NCBI RefSeq assembly: GCF_013248905.1
Contig: NZ_JABRVS010000001.1
Span: 1,736,001-1,800,000, forward strand
DNA length: 64,000 nt
Direction of reading: 5' to 3'
Source: Shewanella sp. VB17
Lineage (GTDB): Bacteria; Pseudomonadota; Gammaproteobacteria; Enterobacterales; Shewanellaceae
Both the position numbers and the translations under genes were made by a program. Below the pieces are notes generated by a model. That model had not been told where the DNA came from. It ran no database searches and saw only the letters and a program-made list of their open reading frames with translations. Positions 22,101 through 27,579 of the stretch are shown one piece after another (the stretch's first letter is position 1; each line of letters starts with the position of its first letter).

Positions 22101-22419
22101 AACAATACTGCAAGCTTATCCGTTTGAAGTCGAGATGGCTCAGTGCGAACAAAGTGGTAAGTTACACTATGCAGAGGTGACTCTGTTTAAGGCCGGTTTA
22201 GTCGATGATAGCATTGAGAACGATGATGATATTCCATATCAATTGAGCCAGCTAACTTCTCAATTACCAGATAACAACGTGACTCAGTGGGCAGACAAAC
22301 CGATTTCGGTGATATTAATTAGTGACAAAAACCATATAAATATCATTGAATCTATTGAGAAGATAAGAGCGGAGATATTGAAGGATAAGGTATTAGATGC
22401 AGCTGTTGAATTGATCTAG
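7126..22419 (+). CDS. four-module non-ribosomal peptide synthetase, C-A-T/C-A-T/C-A-T-E/C-A-T-TE
   Basis: A 5097-aa assembly line predicted to build a tetrapeptide. Domains (approximate residues): C1 20-455 (HHIAIDG near 153); A1 460-985; T1 with Ser1040; C2 1099-1570 (HHIAMDGWS at 1253); A2 1576-2105; T2 Ser2156; C3 2214-2670 (HH at 2352); A3 2675-3220; T3 Ser3267; E 3314-3740 (HHVIIDAVSW at 3464, EGHGRE, VGWFTSMYP); C4 3759-4215, of the type following an E domain (HHSIADGWS at 3912); A4 4217-4746; T4 Ser4796; TE 4855-5097 (GWSLGG with Ser4925, Asp4952, His5070). All A domains keep SGTTG(K/Q)PKGVM, YKTGDL and the NGKLDRRAL lysine. Because a C domain comes first, residue 1 is probably acylated or passed from another protein. 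Manual pocket reading gives DVFLVGAVC+K for A1, A3 and A4 and DVSHYSYEA+K for A2; substrates unassigned. The E domain should make residue 3 D-configured. No accessory biosynthetic gene flanks it. Confidence 0.95.
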   Translation: MSGNIDKNNKTSKCYVSDNQIFKLHLAQEDIYYDQLLNEGNPKNNLGGYTTMQNVDLAILQQVWELLYFHLDALHFTMTTSEGGTPLQFIQYDKIPSVVECHDFSVLADAEKKALDWMQDQIDSFVGCFSTHLSRMALLKITPNSYYVFFKSHHIAIDGIGIYRLYGYIHRLYQNIVQTTATDWLLDIPQFKDVILQSHEYLNSVKYNKDKVYWQQFLNKQQVSLLPIRYSLPKNANCTRILSVELSEQLHHFCKNNKLNLLAVFSSAVSLIISNIVGSNEVVLNTPIHGRRGKQGMHVVGMHVNTCLFSSAVQRDMSVVEQIKTIMSSIKKSYAHCRFPRSHVKRLASRSNILLPDITVSYDLFKHDLFKDELLKHDLLEKRLYESFQVETTFDDNPLLLRLKDYESNPSLEITASYGLQYFNHSEITLLLERLEYVLMSFIESPTTHIRQISQLLPHECNTLLYGFNDKDAPYPQDKTLHQLFAEQVAKTPNNIALVFEDTQLTYNELNDKSNQLAHIIRQEYLATCGHELKADTLIPLYLDRSLEMVISILAVLKAGGAYVPISPEYPAERTQFILTDTAAKLVVTQSQYLGKLSTLSDEIGHPISLLAADILSVDIGVQVMIPPAMSSVNDLAYVIYTSGTTGKPKGVMVEHGNGVHLVEALTQRFNVQEREKVLLFSSYVFDVSIFEIFAGLSQGLTGYMCSESERDVVSVSDMLANESIDITLLPPVILSQLTPSDFPALKTVVSGGDSPSLGLLNSFSEHCQIFNAYGPTEITVCATANEYLVGDSANNIGRGVNNTKLYVLDEYLQLTPLGASGELYIGGAGVARGYLNRPELTQACFIDNPFATEADIAKGYTRLYKTGDLVRYLPNGNADGNTDGNLEYLGRNDSQVKIRGYRIELGEIETALSSLDSVKQAVVIDREREGNKYLAAYIISNESPLDGKSIETDSLIASLTQALPEYMVPATFTEIDAIPLTINGKLDRRALPEPAWVSVDNYTAPRNNLETQLCQIWQSVLGLEQVGIHDNFFRSGGDSITAIKLVAAIRRELNVDLALSALFEQKTIAGISLTLNEQMLNQDARVVIPHLNLGDKARYPVSFAQARMLFIEQFEQGSSAYHIPYLAQLDDNVNVYLLEKAINVVSGRHAVMNSVYGYSEYGYSENNYDDRHVDKHGFDESGMAYQQALDSHLAFRSQTCHDEVELLALVKADIAHPFDLQHEPSLRLNHYQLAQSQSQSTEQGQYILLMWHHIAMDGWSTDIFIRELGEVYQALKASREIDLLALDINYGDYAVWQRDYLQGEVGTQQLDYWRQTLSGYENLALPTDKPRPAQIDYRGQDSDFIVDTALSAELRALAKQQETTLYTVLLSAFYVSLAKLTGQEDIIVGSPSDNRHHAQTQSLIGMFVNSLALRTQVSGDSDIAEFIQTVHKVVSQAKSNQDIPFEQLVDGLDVERDSSRHPIFQVMFSVQDFGTDFGSDSSPDSGMGEMSACQLPFSPVVLEEAEEALYSPAKFDLSLFLANSEENISGQLNYAVGLFDETTISRISAIYTRVLTAFVAEPTQKLANIDVLSTQERNTLLYDFNDTDAPYPQDKTLHQLFAEQVAKTPDNIALVFEDTQLTYNELNDKSNQLAHIIRQEYLATCGHELKADTLIPLYLDRSLEMVISILAVLKAGGAYVPISPEYPAERTEFILSDTAAKLVVTQSQHLEALTALSDDKTHQISLLAANILSTYVDMPTESPSPISTATDLAYVIYTSGTTGQPKGVMIEHKSSASRNQYMSSRGETAKNTYLFKTSYVFDVSVSDLFSHLNVGAKIVMAQSSFDMDEIMHLLEFHDINACHFVPSQFSALLASTTLPCDFEHIYFSGENLTQEQLVHFDFNLTKVINYYGPTETGEATSYMVNSLNAASTIGRPFNDVKVYVLQGMALAPLGAIGELYIGGAGVARGYLNRPELTQACFIDNPFATEADIAKGYTRLYKTGDLVRYLPNGNADGNTDGNLEYLGRNDSQVKIRGYRIELGEIETALSSLDSVKQAVVIDREREGNKYLAAYIISNESPLDGKSIETDSLIASLTQALPEYMVPATFTEIDAIPLTINGKLDRRALPEPAWVSVDNYTAPRNNLETQLCQIWQSVLGLEQVGIHDNFFRSGGDSITAIKLVAAIRRELNVDLALSALFEQKTIAGISLTLNEQMLNQDARVVIPHLNLGDKARYPVSFAQARMLFIEQFEQGSSAYHMPYLAQLDDNVNVYLLEKAINVVSGRHAVMNSVYGYSEYDHDEAGTAYQQALDSHLAFRSQTCHDEAELLALVKADIAHPFDLQHEPSLRLNHYQLAQSESQEQGQYILLMWHHIAMDGWSTDIFIRELGEVYQALKASREIDLPALDINYGDYAAWQRDYLQGEVGTQQLDYWRQTLSGYETLALPTDKPRPEQVDYRGQDSAFVLDTQLSTELRALAKQQETTLYTVLLSAFYVSLAKLTGQEDIIVGSPSDNRHHAQTQSLIGMFVNSLALRAQVSGDSDIAEFIQTVHKVVSQAKSNQDIPFEQLVDGLDVERDSSRHPIFQVMFSVQDFGAGFGSDASPDSGMGEMSACQLPFSPVVLEEAEEALYSPAKFDLSLFLANSEENISGQLNYAVGLFDETTITRISAMYTRVLTAFVAEPAQKLANIDVLSAQERNTLLYDFNYTDALYPQDKTLHQLFTEQVAKTPDNIALVFEDTQLTYNELNDKSNQLAHAIRQEYLDTCGHELMADTLIPLYLDRSLEMVISILAVLKAGGAYVPISPEYPAERTQFILTDTAAKLVVTQSQHLEALTALSDDKTHQISLLAANILSTYVDMPKESPSPISTATDLAYVIYTSGTTGKPKGVMVEHGNGVHLVEALTQRFNVQEREKVLLFSSYVFDVSIFEIFAGLSQGLTGYMCSESERDVVSVSDMLANESIDITLLPPVILSQLTPSDFPALKTVVSGGDSPSLGLLNSFSEHCQIFNAYGPTEITVCATANEYLVGDSANNIGRGVNNTKLYVLDEYLQLTPLGASGELYIGGAGVARGYLNRPELTQACFIDNPFATEADIAKGYTRLYKTGDLVRYLPNGSADGNANTNGNAAGNLEYLGRNDSQVKIRGYRIELGEIETALSLIDSVKQAVVIDREREGNKYLAAYIISNEQVLNEQAQDSHALDTDSLIASLTQALPEYMVPSTFTVIDAIPLTINGKLDRRALPEPAWVSVDNYTAPRSALETQLCEIWQSVLGLEQVGIHDNFFRSGGDSIISIQLVSKLRQVGFTLQVKTIFDAPTVAQLTSMLEKETSSVDIIAEQGRLEGEFALLPIQDWFFNKAWASAHHWNQAFMVQLPSGIDLPAIELALERLAERHDMLRARFTLSEPLSTEQFSSEQAYSIKRYGQRYDELSTMSPLVSCDVSALSDVELQQQLTTWQSHFSLDVGPLWQAAHLSGYIDGRSRIFFAFHHVIIDAVSWRIIAEDMQLLLTGQSLPAKTSSYRQWVAAVGDYAQQSVDECAYWEQVTAELKPLIAHEAKHQQVMMLSNKLTDTLLHEANGGYHTDINDLLLSALAIALQDTLGEPVNHIVLEGHGREFIDDSLDVSQTVGWFTSMYPVKLTADEDIAVNIIQTKEMLRAMPHKGIGYGALRQAGKLTGPLPKVSFNYLGQLGGKREGENERDWSLVTGDAGVQMALDNEDDLALNINGAVQQGMLCFSVVSRLFSVQTTAFVAAFEAGLGAVINTAQCQAQAGGLKTPSDYGVEKLSLTTLSRLQRQHDIEAIYPATSLQQGFIYHHVSQPQDDAYRVQLLLDYHQEINLEVYQQAWRLASLRYPILRTAFDWQEEMLQVVTRGASIDESNFHFHDISHLSEKERELAITDIQQQDRLLGFDLTQPGLIRLTLIKQADNLTTVLKSEHHSIADGWSLPVLMQAVHGNYDQLMAGETPILEVDKAYLATQQYYLDTKAETDTYWSDIKDTYQGTTDLSNLLSQKVDLAQVKAIEKPAEQVLTIQGQAYEKLKSMCKTQGVTLNVALQFAWHKLLQTYSGDSQTIVGTTVSGRDVPVEGIESSVGLYINTLPLMVNWEQAALTVAEVLQAIQRDIAALNSHSAVSLASLQQDGERLFHSLFVFENYPMEAINEQRNGVVSGLVFRQSVEKLDYPLSVTAFEHEQSVVVKLGFSEAWLSLQDVTRLLNQLESILASIAAEPEQLCRSLSVISEEERNILLYSFNDTDAPYPQDKTLHQLFADQVAKTPNNIALVFEDTQLTYNELNDKSNQLAHIIRQEYLAICGHELKADTLIPLYLDRSLEMVISILAVLKAGGAYVPISPEYPAERTQFILTDTAAKLVVTQSQYLGKLSTLSDEIGHPISLLAADILSVDIGVQVMIPPAMSSVNDLAYVIYTSGTTGKPKGVMVEHGNGVHLVEALTQRFNVQEREKVLLFSSYVFDVSIFEIFAGLSQGLTGYMCSESERDVVSVSDMLANESIDITLLPPVILSQLTPSDFPALKTVVSGGDSPSLGLLNSFSEHCQIFNAYGPTEITVCATANEYLVGDSANNIGRGVNNTKLYVLDEYLQLTPLGASGELYIGGAGVARGYLNRPELTQACFIDNPFATEADIAKGYTRLYKTGDLVRYLPNGNADGNTDGNLEYLGRNDSQVKIRGYRIELGEIETALSSLDSVKQAVVIDREREGNKYLAAYIISNESPLDGKSIETDSLIASLTQALPEYMVPATFTEIDAIPLTINGKLDRRALPEPAWVSVDNYTAPRNNLETQLCQIWQSVLGLEQVGIHDNFFRSGGDSISAIKLTAMIRAQLSIDIPLSIFFSHATISSLCEWFYNDRYQDHLLQHLTPESSALNKLFMIHGAGSGSEVYVPLALALADKFNCIGIDNYNHSSTVNISSLQQMAAMYVDLILAHTSISESIHLLGWSLGGQLALEMAYLLESRGAKDIKVFLLDSVMNSESINRLRRQQDIPSSQLKIRARLHESGNIDLNYIETILQAYPFEVEMAQCEQSGKLHYAEVTLFKAGLVDDSIENDDDIPYQLSQLTSQLPDNNVTQWADKPISVILISDKNHINIIESIEKIRAEILKDKVLDAAVELI
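8540..10150 (+). repeat. A1 domain copy of the NRPS internal repeat (near-identical to A4 at 19808-21418)
   Basis: A1 and A4 coding DNA is almost identical over about 1.6 kb (offset about 11,268 bp), including silent positions in the substrate-binding core. A3 (about 15185-16800) shares the same core but differs at scattered silent sites and in its C-terminal subdomain. Module 1-2 junction sequence (A1 end, T1, C2) repeats again 3,348 bp downstream as A2 end, T2, C3. Confidence 0.85.
12440..12936 (+). other. exchanged substrate-binding core of the A2 domain
   Basis: Flanking DNA on both sides is near-identical to the other A domains, but about 500 bp (some 165 residues from just after GVMIEH to just before GELYIGG) is unrelated at the nucleotide level to A1, A3 and A4. 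This interval encodes the pocket-lining motifs (FDVSVSDLF, HFVPSQF, YFSGENL, YYGPTETGEATSY). It looks like a natural subdomain swap that changes substrate while keeping the rest of the module. Confidence 0.8.
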
Positions 22420-22831
22420 CTATTTTTTAATACACTGGATAGTCGATAAAGTGGATCATGATGGCAGATAAACTGTGAGGGTACCTGTCATCAGCGATAA
22501 ATGTACCTTGCTAAAAGGGTGAGTCATTGTGCTACTTACTAGTAAATAGCGCTTAATTGTTTCTCATTATGACTCACTGAACGTTCATTCACGGGTGACT
22601 TGGTTTGTATTTAATGATTTTATAGAGTCTGAAAGTAAGTGTTCTCTAGAGTATGTAAGGCATTCAGCATAACAAAAACTAGCAAAATCCATGCATTGAA
22701 AATGCTAAAATCAGCTAGTATTTAAGCAAGCTCTAGGCTGTTTTTCTGTTTACTCGCTAAAAATGATGACTTGATAGTTTCACTCACTTTAATACCAGTA
22801 AAACAAATGACGAGTCTGAATGGGGATGAAA
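22420..22831. other. intergenic stretch after the NRPS gene
   Basis: About 410 bp without a recognisable gene or strong terminator. A T6 run follows directly after the NRPS stop codon (TAGCTATTTTTT) without a convincing stem. The promoter for the HDOD gene should be in the last part. Confidence 0.4.
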
Positions 22832-23674
22832 ATGTCAACTGAACATGATTTGTTAGCCAGCCTTTTAAATAAATTAAAAAATGATGAGTTAGTATTACCG
22901 ACTTTACCTGAAGTTGCGATGAGAATTCAGGAAGTGGTCTCTCAGCCTGATTCAAGTCCTAAGCAGGTTGCTGAAATTATTGGGCAAGATGCAGCTATTT
23001 CTGCGCGTATGATAAAGGTTGCTAATAGTGCTTTATATCGTCGAGGTGCTAAAGCTGAAAATGTAAACGGCGCCGTTAGCAGAATTGGGTTAACTCAGAT
23101 AAAAACGATTGCAACTTCTGCGGCAATGGAACAGTTATTTATCTCAACCAATGAGATGGTTTGGGAGATTATGGATGAGGTGTGGGCTTGTTCTGTTGAC
23201 GTGACTTCATCGGCTTGTGCTATGTTGACAATCTACAATCAAACTCATCAAGATAGTGGTCTTAGCTTAGATACTCTGACATTAGCAGGTTTGGTACACA
23301 ACATAGGTTCACTACCAGTGCTTAAGGAAGCTGAAGCACATCCAGAGATGTTTAATGGCATAGAGCAATTAAGGGATCTCGTTCGAAAAATGCAGGGGCC
23401 GATAGGTCGTGCTGTGTTGAAAAGCTGGGCATTTGCACCTGAAGTCACAGAGGTTGTTGAGCGATGGTCAGATCTTTCTTACCTTCCTGATAATGTTGGG
23501 TATTTGGATTTTATCAGAGTGGCAGCTTTCTATACGGGTGAGCTTAAAGCCGGAGTTGAGATTGAACAGAGGTTAGACTTTTTTGCAAAACGTGGACTAC
23601 CTGCTTCTGTTGAAAACCTTACTAGTGATGAGTTTTTAGAAATATATCAATCGATTAAATCAAGTTATGAATAA
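22832..23674 (+). CDS. HDOD-domain signalling protein
   Basis: A 280-aa cytoplasmic protein made almost wholly of an HDOD domain (LPTLPEVAMRIQEVVSQPDSS, IIGQDAAISARMIKVANSALYRR, LAGLVHNIGSLPVL). HDOD proteins are non-catalytic relatives of HD phosphohydrolases, often tied to c-di-GMP, chemotaxis or stress regulation. Three in-frame ATGs are present (22820, 22826, 22832); I chose 22832 because TGGGGA sits 5 nt before it. The partner is unknown; a GGDEF-EAL protein is encoded 0.8 kb downstream beyond one opposite-strand gene. Confidence 0.85.
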   Translation: MSTEHDLLASLLNKLKNDELVLPTLPEVAMRIQEVVSQPDSSPKQVAEIIGQDAAISARMIKVANSALYRRGAKAENVNGAVSRIGLTQIKTIATSAAMEQLFISTNEMVWEIMDEVWACSVDVTSSACAMLTIYNQTHQDSGLSLDTLTLAGLVHNIGSLPVLKEAEAHPEMFNGIEQLRDLVRKMQGPIGRAVLKSWAFAPEVTEVVERWSDLSYLPDNVGYLDFIRVAAFYTGELKAGVEIEQRLDFFAKRGLPASVENLTSDEFLEIYQSIKSSYE

Positions 23675-23795
23675 GTCATAGTGTGAGATGATATTACCGT
23701 GAATGTGGTTTTTAGGGTCTTCAATGTAGAGTAAATCGTTTCTCGACATACTCATTCTGAATGTCGAGTTGGTATACTGGTGCATATTCACAGTT

Positions 23796-24242
23796 TTAAA
23801 GGACGATAGCTGAATCGAAAGACTGACTGAGTTGGGCAAGTAATTTTGGTGTCATCGGGATTAGCTGGCGGGCTTTATTCATGCATACCATCTCTATATT
23901 TGCTGTCACGGCAGGTTTGCTAGTATTGGGGCGCCATATGGTTTGTTTCCAAATGGTTCTGTATTTACTTTCGAAGCAAAATTGGGTGCGAACATCGATA
24001 ATATCAGCAAATTCTACACCATCATGGCAAAGCATATCACTGCGATAAACGGCGAATCCTAGCGCTTCATTTAACCACAGAGAAGAGAGTACATCTGCAC
24101 CTATCACATGCTCTCTTGCACGTTCAAAATACTTAAGAAAGTTTGGATGATAAACAACACCTGAAAAATCAGTATCTTCATAATAGATCTGAACGGGGAA
24201 GTGGTAAGTTTTACTGTAATTCATCTCTTTCTTGGTTTGCAT
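23796..24242 (-). CDS. YbgC/FadM-type acyl-CoA thioesterase (4HBT hotdog fold)
   Basis: A 148-aa single-domain hotdog thioesterase predicted to hydrolyse acyl-CoA thioesters. The catalytic-loop motif YYEDTDFSGVVYHPNFLKYFERAREH, with the Asp characteristic of 4-hydroxybenzoyl-CoA thioesterase relatives, lies near residues 19-44. It is antisense to its neighbours and not in the tol-pal operon where E. coli ybgC lies, so the symbol is withheld. An internal ATG at 24224 (MNYSKTYHF) preceded by AAGAAAGAG is an alternative start. Function in this organism is unknown. Confidence 0.82.
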   Translation of the reverse strand: MQTKKEMNYSKTYHFPVQIYYEDTDFSGVVYHPNFLKYFERAREHVIGADVLSSLWLNEALGFAVYRSDMLCHDGVEFADIIDVRTQFCFESKYRTIWKQTIWRPNTSKPAVTANIEMVCMNKARQLIPMTPKLLAQLSQSFDSAIVL

Positions 24243-24464
24243 GGTGTCATCGATCCTAGGAAATGGAGGCTAGTCTAGCATATTGATGATAAAGAGAGGT
24301 TATACCTGTTATATATTTAAATATTTTCCACATTATTGTTTAGTCACAATTTCACTATGGTGTTATTTGCTACGATTGAGCTTTGCTCGTGGGCCGCAGT
24401 ATTGGCATTTATGCTACACTAAAGTCTTGATATTTACCATTTGCTTGCGAGAGCAGTTAGGACT

Positions 24465-27400
24465 ATGGATCCAGATGTAATCTTTACTTTAGTGCAAAAT
24501 GCTGCGCTGCTTTTAGCGATGGTATTTGTCTATGATGCCGTACCCAAAAAGCAGAAAAGTCAGTACTTTTTTGTTTGGCAGTGCTCCGTTGGTGTCATTA
24601 TTGCTGGTATTACCATGACGACCATGATGACGCCTTGGGAATATGCCGAAGGCGTATATTTTGATGCCCGCTCTGTCATATTGGGTATTTCGGGACTTTT
24701 TTTTGGTGGATTACCAACCTTAGTTGCTGTTGTTATTACTTCATTTTTTCGGTTTTATCAAGCAGGAACGGGCATTCTAGCCGGAGTCGGTGTCATTATC
24801 ACATCCGGACTCTTAGGCAGTCTATTGCGTTATTATCACTATCGTTCAATAGCCAGTATCTCTAATTTACAGCTCTATTCCTTTGGTTTCGTTCTCCAAT
24901 TAATCGCTCTTTTTTGGCTTTTTGTTTTGCCATTCGACATGGCGTTAAACATATTAACTGTTATCGCTATCCCTACTTTAATTATCTACCCAGCTGTTTT
25001 TCTATTACTTAGCTCATTATTGTCTAGGCGTTTGGAAGGCAAAATAAATGCCAAAATTCAACTGGAAGATGATCTTATTTTTCGATCACAATTTAATATC
25101 GGTAACATAGGTATCGCGATTTCTTCAGTGGATCAACACTGGATTAAGGTGAACCCTAGGGTGTGCCAGATGTTGAAATACAGTGAAAAAGAGCTATTGG
25201 CTAAAAAATGGGGAGATATTACCTATTTTGAAGATATTCAAACTGATTTCACACATTTTGAACGTATGTTAAAGGGGGAAATTGATGAATATGAAATGGA
25301 TAAACGATTTGTGGCTAAAGATAACTCAATTGTTTATACCCATTTAACGGTAGCTTGCCAGAGAGTGAATAACGAGGTGCAGTTGATTATCTGTGGATTG
25401 TTAGACATTACTTCGCAAAAGTTGGCTGAGGCAGCAATGTGCGCAAGCCAAGAACAGCTAGCTTTGGTACTTGATAGTAGTGAATTGGGAATATGGGATT
25501 GGGACATCAAATCGAATAAAGTGGAGAGAAATGTTCGTTGTGCTAGTTTGCTAGGGTGCAGTGTCGATAGGTTAAACAGCGATGAAAGAATGTGGATTAA
25601 TGCCATCCATATGTCAGATAGGGTTGATGTATTGCATTCGATTGATACACACCTTAAGGGTGAGACATCTCAACATAGTATTGAGTATCGTTTAAATCGT
25701 TTTTCTGGTGAAACAATCTGGATCCAAGATTGTGGTAAGGTTGTGAGTAAAGATTTAAAGGGCAACCCTACAAGGATGTGTGGTACACATATGGATATCA
25801 CCGCCAGAAAAAGAGGCGAAGAGTCGCTCAAGTTGGCCGCCTCTGTGTATAATAATTCCAGTGAAGCGATGAGTGTTCAAGATAACCATGGGAACATTAT
25901 TACCGTTAATGCCGCATTTACTGAAATAACGGGTTATCAAGAAAGTGAGGTGATCCATCAAAATATCAGCATGCTTCAATGCAGTCGTTCTATCAAAAAA
26001 ACCTTTGTGCAGATGGGTAGTACGATTGAGGAAACGGGTCGTTGGAGCGGTGAAATCTGGTTAAAACACAAGTCTGGCTCTGAATATATTGTTTCGTTAA
26101 CTATGAATACCATTCTTGATAATAGAGGATGTGTGTATCGGCGTGTGGCACTTTTTTCTAATATTACCGAGAAAAAACAGGCTGAACATATTATTTGGAA
26201 ACAAGCCAACTACGATCCCCTAACCAATTTACCGAATCGGCGAATGCTACTTGAATATTTAGGCACTGAGCTACTTAAATCAGATCGCAGTCATCATCAT
26301 TTTGCTTTGATGTTTTTAGACTTAGATTTATTTAAAGAGGTGAATGATGCACTCGGTCACGATATGGGGGATCTTTTGTTGATTGAAACGTCTAAGCGAT
26401 TAAAAGGTTGCATTCGTGAATCTGATGTCGTGGCCAGATTAGGAGGAGATGAGTTCACGATTGTGCTGTCTTCGATTGCCGATCACAAAGGAGTAGAGAA
26501 AGTGGCTGGAAATATACTTTCGAGACTCTCTGAGCCATTTAGTTTAGAAAATGAAACGGTTTACATTAGTGCGAGCATCGGGATCACGCTTTATCCAGAC
26601 GATGCTCAAACGATTGATAGTTTACTTAAGAATGCCGATCAAGCTATGTATGCGGCCAAGGAGCAAGGAAGAAATCGATTTCACTATTTTACCCCCTCGA
26701 TGCAAGAATATGCGAAGCATCGCATGCTGCTTATTCGTGATCTTCGTAGTGCGATAACCAATCAAGAATTCGAAATTTATTTTCAACCTATTGTTGATAT
26801 GTCGACAATGCAGGTACTTAAAGCTGAGGCACTTATACGTTGGCATCATCCTGAAAGAGGTGTCATCTCTCCCAGTGAGTTTATTCCGGTTGCTGAAGAT
26901 ACAGGTTTAATAACCGCAATAGGTAACTGGGTATTTGAGCAAGCCGCTAAACAGTGTGCGTATTGGCGTACTCAATTTGGTGTTGAAATACAGATAAGCA
27001 TTAATAAATCTCCTGTGCAGTTTCGTGATGAAGGAGAAAATTTTGAATCTTGGATCACACAGCTGAAAGAATTAACACTTGATTGTAATAGTATCTGCAT
27101 TGAGATAACGGAAGGTTTATTGCTTGATGGCAATACGGGAGTCAGTGAAAAATTATTGGCATACCGTGATGCAGGTATTCAGGTTTCATTGGATGACTTT
27201 GGTACTGGGTACTCTTCTTTGTCTTACCTTAAAAAATATGACATTGATTACCTTAAAATTGATCAATCATTTACCCAAAATTTGGAATCAGATAAAGATG
27301 ATCACACCTTATGTGAAGCCATTATTGTGATGGCGCATAAACTCGGGATGAAAGTCATTGCTGAGGGAGTCGAGACACAATATCAATTTGATACATTGTT

Positions 27401-27521
27401 TGCTGCTGGGTGTGATTATGGCCAAGGGTACCTTTTTTCAAAACCACTTCCGGCCGAGGACTTTGAAAAAAAGTATATTATCACGCTCCCTGACTTGAAT
27501 AACGAAAAGGCATCTTCATAG
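24465..27521 (+). CDS. membrane-bound GGDEF-EAL protein with 5TM-LYT and PAS sensor domains
   Basis: Predicted to make and/or degrade cyclic di-GMP at the inner membrane. About 1018 aa: an N-terminal 5TM-LYT-like membrane region (residues 1-190, with DARSVILGISGLFFGG), about three PAS/PAC repeats (200-585), GGDEF with RLGGDEF at 660-664, and EAL with AEALIRWHHPERG (Glu788) to about 1010. Both catalytic signatures are intact, so either activity is possible; dual-domain proteins with this layout are often phosphodiesterases. The start ATG 24465 has AGGACT just upstream, better than the in-frame start at 24441. It ends 58 bp before the DEAD-box helicase start. Confidence 0.9.
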   Translation: MDPDVIFTLVQNAALLLAMVFVYDAVPKKQKSQYFFVWQCSVGVIIAGITMTTMMTPWEYAEGVYFDARSVILGISGLFFGGLPTLVAVVITSFFRFYQAGTGILAGVGVIITSGLLGSLLRYYHYRSIASISNLQLYSFGFVLQLIALFWLFVLPFDMALNILTVIAIPTLIIYPAVFLLLSSLLSRRLEGKINAKIQLEDDLIFRSQFNIGNIGIAISSVDQHWIKVNPRVCQMLKYSEKELLAKKWGDITYFEDIQTDFTHFERMLKGEIDEYEMDKRFVAKDNSIVYTHLTVACQRVNNEVQLIICGLLDITSQKLAEAAMCASQEQLALVLDSSELGIWDWDIKSNKVERNVRCASLLGCSVDRLNSDERMWINAIHMSDRVDVLHSIDTHLKGETSQHSIEYRLNRFSGETIWIQDCGKVVSKDLKGNPTRMCGTHMDITARKRGEESLKLAASVYNNSSEAMSVQDNHGNIITVNAAFTEITGYQESEVIHQNISMLQCSRSIKKTFVQMGSTIEETGRWSGEIWLKHKSGSEYIVSLTMNTILDNRGCVYRRVALFSNITEKKQAEHIIWKQANYDPLTNLPNRRMLLEYLGTELLKSDRSHHHFALMFLDLDLFKEVNDALGHDMGDLLLIETSKRLKGCIRESDVVARLGGDEFTIVLSSIADHKGVEKVAGNILSRLSEPFSLENETVYISASIGITLYPDDAQTIDSLLKNADQAMYAAKEQGRNRFHYFTPSMQEYAKHRMLLIRDLRSAITNQEFEIYFQPIVDMSTMQVLKAEALIRWHHPERGVISPSEFIPVAEDTGLITAIGNWVFEQAAKQCAYWRTQFGVEIQISINKSPVQFRDEGENFESWITQLKELTLDCNSICIEITEGLLLDGNTGVSEKLLAYRDAGIQVSLDDFGTGYSSLSYLKKYDIDYLKIDQSFTQNLESDKDDHTLCEAIIVMAHKLGMKVIAEGVETQYQFDTLFAAGCDYGQGYLFSKPLPAEDFEKKYIITLPDLNNEKASS

Positions 27522-27579
27522 CTAGTACGCTTTGTTTTTGATAGACTCCGCTTCATTTATTTTTCCAGATGAGATTTCC

